Assembly: GCA_963402885.1 (NCBI GenBank)
Contig: OY727099.1
Span: 16,201,001 to 16,265,000 of the forward strand
Source: Antedon bifida
Lineage: Eukaryota; Echinodermata; Crinoidea; Comatulida; Antedonidae
Length of the DNA stretch: 64,000 nucleotides
Direction: 5' to 3'
Position numbers and translations under genes: made by a program. Under the pieces are notes generated by a model. That model saw nothing but the letters and a program-made list of their open reading frames with translations. It was not told the DNA's origin and did no database searches. Of the stretch, positions 9,978-24,555 are shown in pieces; positions within the stretch are counted from its first letter, which is position 1, and each line of letters opens with the position of its first letter.

Positions 9978-12900
9978 AATTATGCTATAATAATGCAATT
10001 TATGCACATATATTGTGGTAACATCATCTTATAGATCCATAGTAACTAGTTGTGTAAAAAATTAAAAGGGTCTAAATTTTGCCGTTTTTCGAAAATTTCA
10101 CTGCGGTGGTCCAAAGGAATTTTTTCGAAAAATGGCAAAATTGTCCACTTTTTTAAATTCGATAATTATGCTATAATATTGTCATTTATTCACATTTATT
10201 TTGATAACATCTTCTTATAGAGCTATAATAACTAGTTATGTCAAAAAATAAAAAGGTCTAAATTTGGCAATTTTTCGAAAATTTCACTGCGGGGGGACCG
10301 AAAGAATTTTTTTGAAAAATTTCCAAAATTTAGACCCTTTTATTTTTTAACATCTTCTTATGGAGCCATAAAAACTAGTTATGTCAAAAAATAAAAGGAT
10401 CAGAATTTGACCAAATTTCAAAAATTTCACTGCGTGGAACCGAAGGAATTATTTCGAAAAATGTCAAAATATTTCCAATTTTTAAGATTCGATAATTATG
10501 CTATAATATTGCCATTTATACAAATATATTGTGGTAACAGCATCTTATAGAGCCATAGTAACTAGTTATGTCAAAAAATAAAAAGGTCGAAATTTGGCAA
10601 TTTTTCGAAAATTTCACTGCTGGGGGACCGAAAGAATTGTTTTGAAAAACTTCCAAAATTTAGACCCTTTTATTTTTTAACATCTTCTTATGGAGCCATA
10701 AAAACTAGTTATGTCAAAAAATAAAAGGATAAGAATTTGACCATTTTTCGAAAATTTCACTGCGTGGGACCGAAGGAATTTTTTCGAAAAATGTCAAAAA
10801 ATTTCACTTTTTAAAATTCGATAATTATGCTATAATATTGCCATTTATGCACATATATTGTGGTAACAGCATCTTATAGAGCCACAGTAACTAGTTATAT
10901 CAAAAAATAAAAGAGACGAAATTTGGCCATTTTTCGAAAATTAAACTGCGGTGGACCGAAGGAATTTTTTCGAAAAATGTCAAAAAATTCCACTTTTTAA
11001 AATTCGATAATTATGCTATAATATTGCCATTTATGCACATATATTGTGTTAACATCATCTTATAGACCCGTAGTAACTAGTTATGTGAAAAAATAAAATG
11101 GTCGAAATTTGATCATTTAAAAAAAATTAAACTGCAGGGGACCAAAGAAATTTTGTAGAAAAATTGCAAAAATGGCCACTTTTTAAAATTCAATAATTAT
11201 GCTATAATAATGCAATTTATGAACATATATTGTGGTAACATCATCTTATAGAGCCATAGTAACTAGTTGTGTAAAAAAATAAAAGGGTCTAAATTTTGAC
11301 ATTTTTCGAAAATTTCACTGCGGGGGTCCAAAGGAATTATTTCGAAAAATATCAAAAAATTTCCACTTTTTAAAATTCGATAATTATGCTATAATATTGC
11401 CATTTATACACATATATTGTGGTAACATCATCTTATAGATCCATAGTAACTAGTTGTGTAAAAAATTAAAAGGGTCTAAATTTTGCCGTTTTTCGAAAAT
11501 TTCACTGCGGTGGTCCAAAGGAATTTTTTCGAAAAATGGCAAAAATGTCCACTTTTTAAAATTCGATAATTATGCTATAATATTGCAATTTATGCACATA
11601 TATTGTGTTAACATCTTCTTATAGAGCTATAATAACTAGTTATGTCAAAAAATTAAAAAGGTCTAAATTTGGCAATTTTTCGAAAATTTCACTGCGGGGG
11701 GACCGAAAGAATTTTTTTGAAAAATTTCCAAAATTTAGACCCTTTTATTTTTTAACATCTTCTTATGGAGCCATAAAAACTAGTTATGTCAAAAAATAAA
11801 AGGATCAGAATTTGACCAAATTTCAAAAATTTCACTGCGTGGAACTGAAGGAATTATTTCGAAAAATGTCAAAATATTTCCAATTTTTAAGATTCGATAA
11901 TTATGCTATAATATTGCCATTTATACACATATATTGTGGTAACAGCATCTTATAGAGCCATAGTAACTAGTTATGTCAAAAAATAAAAAGGTCGAAATTT
12001 GGCAATTTTTCGAAAATTTCACTACTGGGGGACCGAAAGAATTGTTTTGAAAAATTTCCAAAATTTAGACCCTTTTATTTTTGAACATCTTCTTATGGAG
12101 CCATAAAAACTAGTTATGTCAAAAAATAAAAGGGTAAGAATTTGACCATTTTTCGAAAATTTCACTGCGTGGGACCGAAGGAATTTTTTCGAAAAATGTC
12201 AAAAAATTTCACTTTTTAAAATTCGATAATTATGCTATAATATTGCCATTTATGCACATATATTGTGGTAACAGCATCTTATAAAGCCACAGTAACTAGT
12301 TATATCAAAAAATAAAAGAGACGAAATTTGGCCATTTTTCGAAAATTAAACTGCGGTGGACCGAAGGAATTTTTTCGAAAAATGTCAAAAAATTCCACTT
12401 TTTAAAATTCGATAATTATGCTATAATATTGCCATTTATGCACATATATTGTGTTAACATCATCTTATAGACCCATAGTAACTAGTTATGTGAAAAAATA
12501 AAATGGTCGAAATTTGATCATTTAAAAAAAATTAAACTGAAGGGACCAAAGAAATTTTGTAGAAAAATTGCAAAAATGGCCACTTTTTAAAATTCAATAA
12601 TTATGCTATAATAATGCAATTTATGAACATATATTGTGGTAACATCATCTTATAGAGCCATAGTAACTAGTTGTGTAAAAAAATAAAAGGGTCTAAATTT
12701 TGACATTTTTCGAAAATTTCACTGCGGGGGTCCAAAGGAATTATTTCGAAAAATATCAAAAAATTTCCACTTTTTAAAATTCGATAATTATGCTATAATA
12801 TTGCCATTTATACACATATATTGTGGTAATAGCATCTTATAGAGCCATAGTAACTAGTTATGTCAAAAAACAAAAGTGTCGAAATTTGATCATTTTTTGA

Positions 12901-15900
12901 AAATTACACTGCGGGGGACAAAAGAAATTTTTTAGAAAAATTGCAAAAATTTCCACGTTTTAACTTTCGATGATTATGCTATAATATTGCCATTGATGCA
13001 CATATATAGTGTTAACATCATCTTATAGAGCCATAGTAACTAGTTATGTCAAAAAATAAAAGGGTCGAAATTTGGCCATTTTACGAAAATTTCACGGCGG
13101 GGGAACAAAGAAATTTTGTAGAAATATTGCAAAAATGTCCACTTCATAAAATTCAATAATTATGCTATAATATTGCAATTTATGCACATATATTGTGTTA
13201 ACATCGTCTTATGGAGCCATAAAAACTAGTTATGTCAAAAAATAAAAGGGTCGAAATTTGGCAATTTTTCGAAAATTTCACTGCGGGGGGACTGAAGGAA
13301 TTTTTTCAAAAAATGTCAACAACTTCCACTTTTTAAACATCAATAATTATGTTATAATATTGCCATTTATGCACATACATTGTTGTAACATCATCTTATA
13401 GATCCATAGTAACTAGTTGTGTAAAAAAATAAAAAGGTCTAAATTTTGTCATTTTTCGAAAATTTCACTGCGGGGGACCAAAGGAATTTTTTCGAAAAAT
13501 GGCAAAACTGTCCACTTTTTAAAATTCAATAATTATGCTATAATATTGCAATTTATGCACATATATTGTGTTAACATCATCTTATGGAGCCATAGTAACT
13601 AGTTATGTCAAAAAACAAAAGTGTCGAAATTTGATCATTTTTTGAAAATTACACTGCGGGGGACAAAAGACATTTTTTAGAAAAATTGCAAAAATTTCCA
13701 CGTTTTAACTTTCGATGATTATGCTATAATATTGCCATTGATGCACATATATAGTGTTAACATCATCTTATAGAGCCATAGTAACTAGTTGTGTAAAAAA
13801 ATAAAAAGGTCTAAATTTTGTCATTTTTCGAAAATTTCACTGCGGGGGACCAAAGGAATTTTTTCGAAAAATGGCAAAACTGTCCACTTTTTAAAATTCA
13901 ATAATTATGCTATAATATTGCAATTTATGCACATATATTGTGTTAACATCATCTTATGGAGCAATAAAAACTAGTTATGTCAAAAAATATAAGGGTCAGA
14001 ATTTAACAATTTTCCCGAAAATTTCACTGCGGGGGACCGAAGAAATTTTGTAGAAAAATTGCAAAAATGGCCACTTTTTAAAATTCAATAATTATGCTAT
14101 AATAATGCAATTTATGAACATATATTGTGGTAACATCATCTTATAGAGCCATAGTAACTAGTTGTGTAAAAAAATAAAAGGGTCTAAATTTTGACATTTT
14201 TCGAAAATTTCACTGCGGGGGTCCAAAGGAATTATTTCGAAAAATATCAAAAAATTTCCACTTTTTAAAATTCGATAATTATGCTATAATATTGCCATTT
14301 ATACACATATATTGTGGTAATAGCATCTTATAGAGCCATAGTAACTAGTTATGTCAAAAAACAAAAGTGTCGAAATTTGATCATTTTCAAATTACACTGC
14401 GGGGGACAAAAGAAATTTTTTAGAAAAATTGCAAAAATTTCCACGTTTTAACTTTCGATGATTATGCTATAATATTGCCATTGATGCACATATATAGTGT
14501 TAACATCATCTTATAGAGCCATAGTAACTAGTTATGTCAAAAAATGAAAGGGTCGAAATTTGGCCATTTTACGAAAATTTCACGGCGGGGGAACAAAGAA
14601 ATTTTGTAGAAATATTGCAAAAATGTCCACTTCATAAAATTCAATAATTATGCTATAATATTGCAATTTATGCACATATATTGTGTTAACATCGTCTTAT
14701 GGAGCCATAAAAACTAGTTATGTCAAAAAATAAGAGGGTCGAAATTTGGCAATTTTTCGAAAATTTCACTGCGGGGAGACTGAAGGAATTTTTTCAAAAA
14801 ATGTCAACAACTTCCACTTTTTAAACATCAATAATTATGTTATAATATTGCCATTTATGCACATACATTGTTGTAACATCATCTTATAGAGCCATAGTAA
14901 CTAGTTGTGTAAAAAAATAAAAAGGTCTAAATTTTGTCATTTTTCGAAAATTTCACTGCGGGGGACCAAAGGAATTTTTTCGAAAAATGGCAAAAATGTC
15001 CACTTTTTAAAATTCAATAATTATGCTATAATATTGCAATTTATGCACATATATTGTGTTAACATCATCTTATGGAGCCATAAAAACTAGTTATATCAAA
15101 AAATATAAGGGTCAGAATTTAACAATTTTCCGAAAATTTCACTGCGGGGGACCGAAGGAATTTTTTCAAAAAATGTCTAAAATTTCCACTTTTTAAACTT
15201 CAATAATTATGTTATAATATTCCCATTTATGCACATATATTGTTGTAACATCATCTTATAGAGACATAGTAACTAGTTGTGTAAAAAAATAATAAGGTCT
15301 AAATTTTGCCATTTTTCGAAAATTTCACTGCGGGGACCAAAGGATTTTTTTCGAAAAATGGCAAAAATGTCCACTTTTTAAAATTCAATAATTATGCTAT
15401 AATATTGCAATTTATGCACATATATTGTGTTAACATCATCTTATGGAGCCATAAAAACTAGTTATGTCAAAAAATAAAAGGGTCATAATTTGAGCATTTT
15501 TCGAAAATTTCATTGCGGGGGACCGAAGAAATTTTTCCATAAAATGTCAAAAATTTCACTTTTTAAACTTCAATAATCATGCTATAATATTGCCATTTAT
15601 GCACATATATTGTTGTAACATCATCTTATAGAGCCATAGTAACTAGTTGTGTAAAAAAATAAAAGGGTCGAAATTTGAGCATTTTTTGAAAATTACACTG
15701 CGGGGGACCAAAGGAATTTTTTCGAAAAATGTCAAAAATGTCCACTTTTTAAAATTCGATAACTATGCTATAATATTGTAATGTATGCACATATATTGTG
15801 TTAACATCATCTTATGGAGCGATAAAAACTAGTTATTTAAAAAAATAATAAGGTCTAAATTTTGCCATTTTTCGAAAATTTCACTGCGGGGACCAAAGGA

Positions 15901-18900
15901 TTTTTTTCGAAAAATGGCAAAAATGTCCACTTTTTAAAATTCAATAATTATGCTATAATATTGCAATTTATGCACATATATTGTGTTAACATCATCTTAT
16001 GGAGCCATAAAAACTAGTTATGTCAAAAAATAAAAGGGTCAAAATTTGAGCATTTTTCGAAAATTTCATTGCGGGGGACCGAAGAAATTTTTCCATAAAA
16101 TGTCAAAAATTTCACTTTTTAAACTTCAATAATCATGCTATAATATTGCCATTTATGCACATATATTGTTGTAACATCATCTTATAGAGCCATAGTAACT
16201 AGTTGTGTAAAAAAATAAAAGGGTCGAAATTTGACCATTTTTTTGAAAATTACACTGCGGGGGACCAAAGGAATTTTTTCGAAAAATGTCAAAAATGTCC
16301 ACTTTTTAAAATTCGATAACTATGCTATAATATTGTAATGTATGCACATATATTGTGTTAACATCATCTTATGGAGCGATAAAAACTAGTTATTTAAAAA
16401 AATAAAAGGGTCAGAATTTGACCATTTTTCGAAAATTTCACTGCAGGGAACCGAAGGAATTTTTTCAAAAAATGTCAAAAATTTCCACTTTTTAAACTTC
16501 AATAATTATGCTATAATATTGCCATTGATGCACATATATAGTGTTAACATCATCTTATAGAGCCATAGTAACTAGTTATGTCAAAAAATAAAAGGGTCGA
16601 AATTTGACCATTTTACGAAAATTTTACGCTGGGGAACAAAGAAATTTTGTAGAAATATTGCAAAAATGTCTACTTTATAAAATTCAATAATTATGCTATA
16701 ATATTGCAATTTATGCACATATATTGTGTTAACATCATCTAATGTAGACATAAAAACTAGTTATGTCAAAAAATAAAAGGGTCAAAATTTGACCATTTTC
16801 CGAAAATTTCACTGCGGTGGACCGAAGAAATTTTTCCATAAAATGTCAAAAATTTCACTTTTGAAACTTTAATAATCATGCTATGATATTGCCATTTATG
16901 CACATATATTGTGGCAACATCATCTTATAGAGCCATAGTAACTAGTTGTGTAAAAAAATAATAAGGTCTAAATTTTGCCATTTTTCGAAAATTTCACTGC
17001 GGGGGACCAAAGGATTTTTTTCGAAAAATGGCAAAAATGTCCACCTTTTAAAATTCAATAATTATGCTATAATATTGCAATTTATGCACATATATTGTGT
17101 TAACATCATCTTATGGAGCCATAAAAACTAGTTATGTCAAAAAATAAAAGGGTCATAATTTGAACATTTTTCGAAAATTTCACTGCGGTGGACCGAAGAA
17201 ATTTTTCCATAAAATGTCAAAAATTTCACTTTTGAAACTTTAATAATCATGCTATGATATTGCCATTTATGCACATATATTGTGGCAACATCATCTTATA
17301 GAGCCATAGTAACTAGTTGTGTAAAAAAATAATAAGGTCTAAATTTTGCCATTTTTCGAAAATTTCACTGCGGGGGACCAAAGGATTTTTTTCGAAAAAT
17401 GGCAAAAATGTCCACCTTTTAAAATTCAATAATTATGCTATAATATTGCAATTTATGCACATATATTGTGTTAACATCATCTTATGGAGCCATAAAAACT
17501 AGTTATGTCAAAAAATAAAAGGGTCATAATTTGAACATTTTTCGAAAATTTCACTGCGGTGGACCGAAGAAATTTTTCCATAAAATGTCAAAAATTTCAC
17601 TTTAATAATCATGCTATGATATTGCCATTTATGCACATATATTGTGGCAACATCATCTTATAGAGCCATAGTAACTAGTTGTGTAAAAAAATAATAAGGT
17701 CTAAATTTTGCCATTTTTCGAAAATTTCACTGCGGGGGACCAAAGGATTTTTTTCGAAAAATGGCAAAAATGTCCACCTTTTAAAATTCAATAATTATGC
17801 TATAATATTGCCATTTATGCACATATATTGTGGTACATCATCTTATAGAGCCATAGTAACTAGTTATGTCAAAAAATAAAAGGGTCGAAATTTTGCCATT
17901 TTACGAAAATTTTTCGGCTGGGGATCAAAGAAATTTTGTAGAAAAATTTCAAAAATGACAACTTTTTAAAATTCAATAATTATGCTGTATTATTGCAATG
18001 TATGCACATATATTGTGTTAACATCATCTTATGGAGCCATAAAAACTAGTTATTTCAAAAAATAAAAGGGTCATAATTTGACCATTTTTCGAAAATTTCA
18101 CTGCGGGGGACTGATGAAATTTTTTCAAAAAATGTAAAAAAATTCCAATTTTTAAAATTCAATAATCATGCTATAATATTGCCATTTATGCACATATATT
18201 GTTGTAACATCATCTTATAGAGCCATAGTAACTAGTTGTGTAAAAAAATAAAAGGGTCGAAATTTGACCATTTTTTTTGAAAATTACACTGAAGGGGACC
18301 GAAGTAATTTTTTCAAAAAATGTCAAAAATGTTCACTTTTTAAACTTTAATAATCATGCTATGATATTGCCATTTATGCACATATATTGTGGCAACATCA
18401 TCTTATAGAGCCATAGTAACTAGTTGTGTAGAAAAATAATAGGGACTAAATTTTGCCATTTTTCGAAAATTTAAATGCGGGGCTCCGAAGGAATTTTTTC
18501 GAAAAATGACAAAATTGTCCCCTTTTTAAAATTCGATAATTATGCTATAATATTGTCATTTATGCACATTTATTTTGAAAACATCATCTTTTAGCGCCAT
18601 AACAACTAGTTATGTCAAAAAATAAAAAGGGCGAAATTTAGCAATTTATCGAAAATTTTATTGCGGGGGACCAAAGGATTTTCGAAAAATGTCCAAAATT
18701 TAGACCCTTTTATTTTTTAACATCATCTTATGGAGCCATAAAAATTAGTTATGTCAAAAAATAAAAGGGTCAGAATTTGACCATTTTTCGAAAATTTCAC
18801 TGCGGGGGACCGAAGGAATTTTTTCAAAAAATGTCAAAATTTCCACTTTTTAAACTTCAGTAATTATGCTATAATATTGCCATTGATGCACATATATAGT

Positions 18901-19070
18901 GTTAACATCATCTTATAGAGCCATAGTAACTAGTTATGTCAAAAAATAAAAGGATCGAAATTTGACCATTTTTCGAAAATTTCAATGCGGCGGACCAAAG
19001 GATTTTTTTCGAAAAATGGCAAAAATGTCCACTTTTTAAAATTCAATAATTATGCTATAATATTGCAATT
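9978..19070 (+). repeat. 186-bp satellite array, plus orientation, main left arm
   Basis: About 49 monomers in head-to-tail order. Two monomer types often alternate, one with ACTAGTTGTGTAAAAAAAT and one with ACTAGTTATGTCAAAAAATA, giving dimers of ~372 bp (very similar copies start near 16920, 17290 and 17655). A longer repeat of ~1.4 kb is seen at about 10180-11585 and 11585-12985, with a related block near 14045. Some monomers are fused through a shortened unit containing AAATTTAGACCCTTTTATTT (about 10325, 10665, 11715, 12060, 18700). Recurrent 61-codon open frames are by-products of a 186-bp period divisible by three. Confidence 0.95.
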
Positions 19071-19105
19071 TGTGACCCGATCTCGCAAAACCCTCTCTTT
19101 ATCGG
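19071..19105 (+). repeat. Left terminal inverted repeat of the 1.5-kb element
   Basis: It begins TGTGACCCGATCTCGCAAAA and ends near TTATCGG. It matches the reverse complement of 20538-20572 with about five differences, and it is also present, inverted, at 9943-9977. Confidence 0.85.
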
Positions 19106-20537
19106 CAAGTCAAAATTCACGTAATCAGTCAAAATACGTCCAAATCGACTACCCTGGCAGATTACATTTTTGCATTTTCGAAATATTTCACTATTTAAGA
19201 ATACGCCTACCTGATTTAAACTCCCGAAATTTAATTAAAATTATGAAAAAAGAGAGTTTTAAAAACATGTATTTTCCTCAAGCCTAAATTCAGTTGAAAG
19301 TTGCCGAGTTTGACGACATTTTGATCGCCAGTTCGCTGCACAATGTTGAAAGGTCACATCAAAATAAAGCTCATCCATTTGACATTCCAAATATGGAAGT
19401 TTTAAGGCGGAGTTTAAAGAAGGAACCAATGAAAACTTTGATTTACTATGACATAATTTCAGAAAATTCGGTTCTTCGAAGTTTCTGGAACAGCGAACTG
19501 CGTGTGTTGCTATTGCGCATCATCGCAATAACAAACGTTATTGGTCAACGCGCTAGATGTTATACGCTCTACGCGCGGAAATAAAAAGTTGTTTACATTT
19601 TTTGACGTTATTTTCATTTTACACACAGCATGTCGTAAATTGGAATAAAAACGATTTTAATATTCAAAGTAAAGTGTTCGGCGTGTTCTGCAATAGCTGT
19701 AGCCTGTACTTGTTTATTCTATAGTAAAATAGACAAGTCAAAAACAATTCACGTCATAAATTCAATTGTATTTTCTATATTTTTTTGGGCTAGGCCTTAA
19801 TTTGATTATGGTTGTAGGCCTACTACTACTACTGGGCCTAGCTTTATTGTCAATAAATAGTTTTCTTTATACATTTTATATATCCAATCGGCTCTTAATT
19901 ATTTATTTAATTTATTGTCCAGTCCTTTCATCTTAAATGTTTTTTAAACTCATTGGATTCAAGTCCAAACATTACAGCGAATCGTCCACGTTATAAAAAA
20001 AACCAAATGTATTAAATCGTCAATACAATGTTAGTAGCTACCAAGCTGTGACTCTGCAAGGCGCCAACTTGTCTAGGCTAGTTTACTACTAACGCCAGCC
20101 CCAATGTCGATGCACCGCTGCCATACACGGCCTGATGAACACCCATCAGTAGGTCTTACACTAACAGGCGATGACGGCGAAAATCTGAATAGGCCTAGCA
20201 AGGCCTAGGCTAGGCCTGCTTGGTTTTTCGCTGTTGATATCGTAAACACTAAATAGGTTAAAACGGCGTCTGAAATCAGTCAAATTGACTATGATGTGCA
20301 CGCAGCTATTATGTCGCACACACTTCCTGGTATCACGTCATTGTGCCTTAGACCACAATACCGCGTTGCTACGGAGTGAGTTTTCAGCGCGTATCAAAAA
20401 TAATTTTATTGCAAACTTCAAACGCTATTTTCTCGTAAACTAATTGAATGATTTGTAATTTTTTTGAAATAAACACCACTACAAAGGTTATGATTCAAAT
20501 AATCCAAATATATAAAAAAAATACAAAATGAATATTT

Positions 20538-20572
20538 CCGACAAAAGTAGGGTTTTGCCAGATCGGGTCACA
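20538..20572 (-). repeat. Right terminal inverted repeat of the 1.5-kb element
   Basis: It runs from CCGACAAAAG to GATCGGGTCACA and is the inverted partner of 19071-19105. The satellite resumes at 20573 in minus orientation. Confidence 0.85.
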
Positions 20573-23500
20573 TATTATAGTATAGTTATCGAATTTTAAA
20601 AAGTGGACATTTTTGCCATTTTTCGAAAAAATTCCTTTGGTCCCCCGCAGTGAAATTTTCGAAAAATGGCAAAATTTATACCTTTTTATTTTTTTACACA
20701 ACTAGTTACTATGGCTCTATAAGATGATGTTACAACAATATATGTGCATAAATGGCAATAATATAGCATGATTATTGAAGTTTAAAAAGTGGAAATTTTT
20801 GTCATTTTATGGAAAAATGTCTTCGGTCCCCTGCAGTGAAATTTTCGAAAAATGTTCAAATTATGACCCTTTTATTTTTTGACATAACTGGTTTTTATGG
20901 CTCCATAAGATGATGTTAACACAATATATGTGCATAAATTGCAATATTATAGCATAATTATTGAATTTTAAAAAGTGGACATTTTTGCCATTTTTCGAAA
21001 AAAATCCTTTGGTCCCCCGTAGTGAAATTTTCGAAAAATGGCAAAATTTAGACCTTTTTATTTTTTTACACAACTAGTTACTATGGCTCTATAAGATGAT
21101 GTTACAACAATATATGTGCATAAATTGCAATATTATAGCATGATTATTGAAGTTTAAAAAGTGGAAATTTTTGACATTTTATGGAAAAATTTCTTCGGTC
21201 CCCCGCAGTGAAATTTTCGGAAAATGTTCAAATTATGACCCTTATATTTTTTGACATAACTAGTTTTTATGGCTCCATAAGATGATGTTAACAAAATATA
21301 TGTGCATAAATTGCAATATTATAGCATAATTATTGAATTTTAAAAAGTGGACATTTTTGCCATTTTTCGAAAAAATTCCATTGGTCCCCCGCAATGAAAT
21401 TTTCGAAAAATGGCAAAATTTAGACCTTTTTATTTTTTTACACAACTAGTTACTATGGCTCTATAAGATGATGTTACAACAATATATTTGCATAAATGGC
21501 AATATTATAACATAATTATTGAAATTTAAAAAGTGGAAATTTTAAACATTTTTTGAACAATTCCTTGTGTCTCCTGCCGTGACATTTTCGAAAAATAGAA
21601 AAAATGTCGACCCATTTATTTTTTAACATAACTAGTTACTCTTGCTCTATAAGATGATATTAACACGTTACAACAATATATGTGCATAAATGACAATATT
21701 ATAGCATAATTATTGAAGTTTAAAAAGTGAAAATTTTGGACATTTTCCGCAGTGAAATTTTCGAAAAATTGCCAAATTTCGACCCTTTTAATTTTTGACA
21801 TAACTAGTTATTATGGCTCTATAAGATGATGTTAACACTATATATGTGCATCAATGGCAATATTATAGCATAATTATCGAATTTTAAAAAGTGGACATTT
21901 TTGCAATTTTTCCAAAAAATTCCTTTGGTCCCCCGCAGTGAAGTTTTTGAAAAATAATAAAGTTTAGACTCTTTTATTTTTTGACATAACTAGTTACTAT
22001 GGCTCTATAAGATGATGTTACACAATATATGTGCATAAATAGCAATATTATAGCATAATTATTGAAGTTTAAAAAGTGGAATTTTTTTTACACTTTTTGA
22101 AAAAAATTTCTTCGGTCCCCCGCAGTGAAATTTTCGAAAAATGGTCCAATTCTGACCCTTTTACTTTTTGACATAACTAGTTTTTATGGTTCCATAAGAT
22201 GATGTTTAGAAAAAAAAGGGTCTAAATTTTGGACATTTTTCAAAAAAATTCCTTCGTTCCCCGCGCAGTGAAATTTTTGAAAAATTGCCAAATTTCGACC
22301 TTTTTATTTATTGACATAACTAGTTATTATGGCTCTATAAGATGATGTTATCAAAATAAATGTGCATAAATGACAATATTATAGCATAATCATCGAATTT
22401 TAAAAAGGGGACAATTTTGCCATTTTTCGAAAAAATTCCTTTCGACCCCCGCAGTGAAATTTTCGAAAAATGGCAAAATTTAGACCCTTTTATTTTTTTA
22501 CACAACTAGTTACTATGGCTCTATAAGATGATGTTACCACAATATATGTGCATAAATGGCAATATTATAGCATGATTATTGAAGTTTAAAAATTGGAATT
22601 TTTTTACATTTTTTGAAAAAATTTCATCGGTCCCCCGCTGTGAAATTTTCGAAAAATGGTCAAATTATGACCCTTTTATTTTTTGACATAACTAGTTTTT
22701 ATGGCTCCATAAGATGATGTTAACACAATATATGTGCATAAATTGCAATATTACAGCATAATTATTGAATTTTGAAAAGTTGACATTTTTGAAATTTTTC
22801 TACAAAATTTCTTTGATCCCCCGCCGAAAAATTTTCGTAAAATGGCCAAATTTCGACCCTTTTATTTTTTGACATAACTAGTTACTATGGCTCTATAAGA
22901 TGATGTACCACAATATATGTGCATAAATGGCAATATTATAGCATAATTATCGAATTTTAAAAAGTGGAAATTTTGGACATTTTATGGAAAAATTTCTTCG
23001 GTCCCCCGCAGTGAAATTTTCGAAAAATGTTCAAATTATGACCCTTTTATTTTTTGACATAACTAGTTTTTATGGCTCCATAAGATGATGTTAACACAAT
23101 ATATGTGCATAAATTGCAATATTATAGCATAATTATTGAATTTTAAAAGGTGGACATTTTTGCCATTTTTCGAAAAAAAATTTCGAAAAATGGCAAAATT
23201 TAGACCTTATTATTTTTTTACACAACTAGTTACTATGGCTCTATAAGATGATGTTACAACAATATATGTGCATAAATGGTAATATTATAACATAATTATT
23301 GAAGTTTAAAAAGTTGAATTTTTTGACATTTTATGGAAAAATTTCTTCGGTCTCCCGCAGTGAAATTTTCGAAAAATGTTCAAATTATAACCCTTTTATT
23401 TTTTGACATAACTAGTTTTTATGGCTCCATAAGATGATGTTTACACAACATATGTGCATAAATTGCAATATTATAGCATAATTATTGAATTTTAAAAAGT

Positions 23501-24547
23501 GGACATTTTTGCCATTTTTCGAAAAAATTTCATCGGAGCCCCGCAGTTAAATTTTCGAAAAATGGCAAAATTTAGTGCCTTTTATTTTTTTACACAACTA
23601 GTTACTATGGCTCTATAAGATGATGTTAACACAATATATGTGCATAAATGGCAATATTATAGCATGATTATTGAAGTTTAAAAAGTTGAAATTTTTGACA
23701 TTTTATGGAAAAATTTCTTCGGTCTCCCGCAGTGAAATTTTCGAAAAATGTTCAAATTATAACCCTTTTATTTTTTGACATAACTAGTTTTTATGGCTCC
23801 ATAAGATGATGTTTACACAACATATGTGCATAAATTGCAATATTATAGCATAATTATTGAATTTTAAAAAGTGTACATTTTTGCAATTTTTCGAAAAAAT
23901 TCCTTTGGTCCCCCGCAGTGAAATTTTCGAAAAATGTTCAAATTATAACCCTTTTATTTTTTGACATAACTAGTTTTTATGGCTCCATAAGATGATGTTT
24001 ACACAACATATGTGCATAAATTGCAATATTATAGCATAATTATTGAATTTTAAAAAGTGGACATTTTTGCCATTTTTCGAAAAAATTTCATCGGAGCCCC
24101 GCAGTTAAATTTTCGAAAAATGGCAAAATTTAGTGCCTTTTATTTTTTTACACAACTAGTTACTATGGCTCTATAAGATGATGTTAACACAATATATGTG
24201 CATAAATGGCAATATTATAGCATGATTATTGAAGTTTAAAAAGTTGAAATTTTTGACATTTTATGGAAAAATTTCTTCGGTCTCCCGCAGTGAAATTTTC
24301 GAAAAATGTTCAAATTATAACCCTTATATTTTTTGACATAACTAGTTGTTATGGCTCCATAAGATGATGTTTACACAACATATGTGCATAAATTGCAATA
24401 TTATAGCATAATTATTGAATTTTAAAAAGTGTACATTTTTGCCATTTTTCGAAAAAATTCCTTTGGTCCCCCGCAGTGAAATTTTCGAAAAATGGCAAAA
24501 TTTAGACCTTTTTATTTTTTTGCACAACTAGTTACTATGGCTCTATA
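20573..24547 (-). repeat. 186-bp satellite array, minus orientation, segment left of the 28-kb block
   Basis: This is the same monomer as the left arm but reverse-complemented, about 21 copies. Dimer periodicity is clear (similar units near 20500, 20860, 21260). Several local duplications are nearly exact, such as the units around 23580-23820 repeated at about 24120-24360. It stops mid-monomer at 24547, in GGCTCTATA, and the monomer resumes in phase at 52634. Confidence 0.95.
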
Positions 24548-24555
24548 TATACAGA

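Larger units (their letters stand above)
19071..20572 (+). mobile_element. 1502-bp non-autonomous DNA transposon with 35-bp inverted termini
   Basis: The two ends are inverted copies beginning TGTGACCCGATCT[C/G]GCAA, about 35 bp long with only a few mismatches (19071-19105 and 20538-20572). The interior has AGGCCT-rich patches and no recognisable transposase; plus-strand open frames near 18985-19584 resemble no family I know and are probably chance. Satellite lies directly against both ends but in opposite orientations: plus on the left, minus on the right. No clean target duplication is visible, perhaps because the flanks were rearranged. The superfamily cannot be assigned. Its truncated inverted copy lies at 8647-9977. 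Confidence 0.8.

Noticed and set aside
13417-13602. Recurrent 61-codon open frames in ~15 satellite monomers on both arms
   Set aside because: The monomer is ~186 bp, divisible by three, so a frame open once is open in all copies. The frames begin at TTG after a TAG and stop at the next ACTAGT. This is an effect of the period, not a gene.
18985-19584. Two plus-strand frames of ~100 codons over the left part of the 1.5-kb element
   Set aside because: The first begins in satellite and crosses the terminal repeat. Neither resembles a transposase, and the sequence composition does not look coding.
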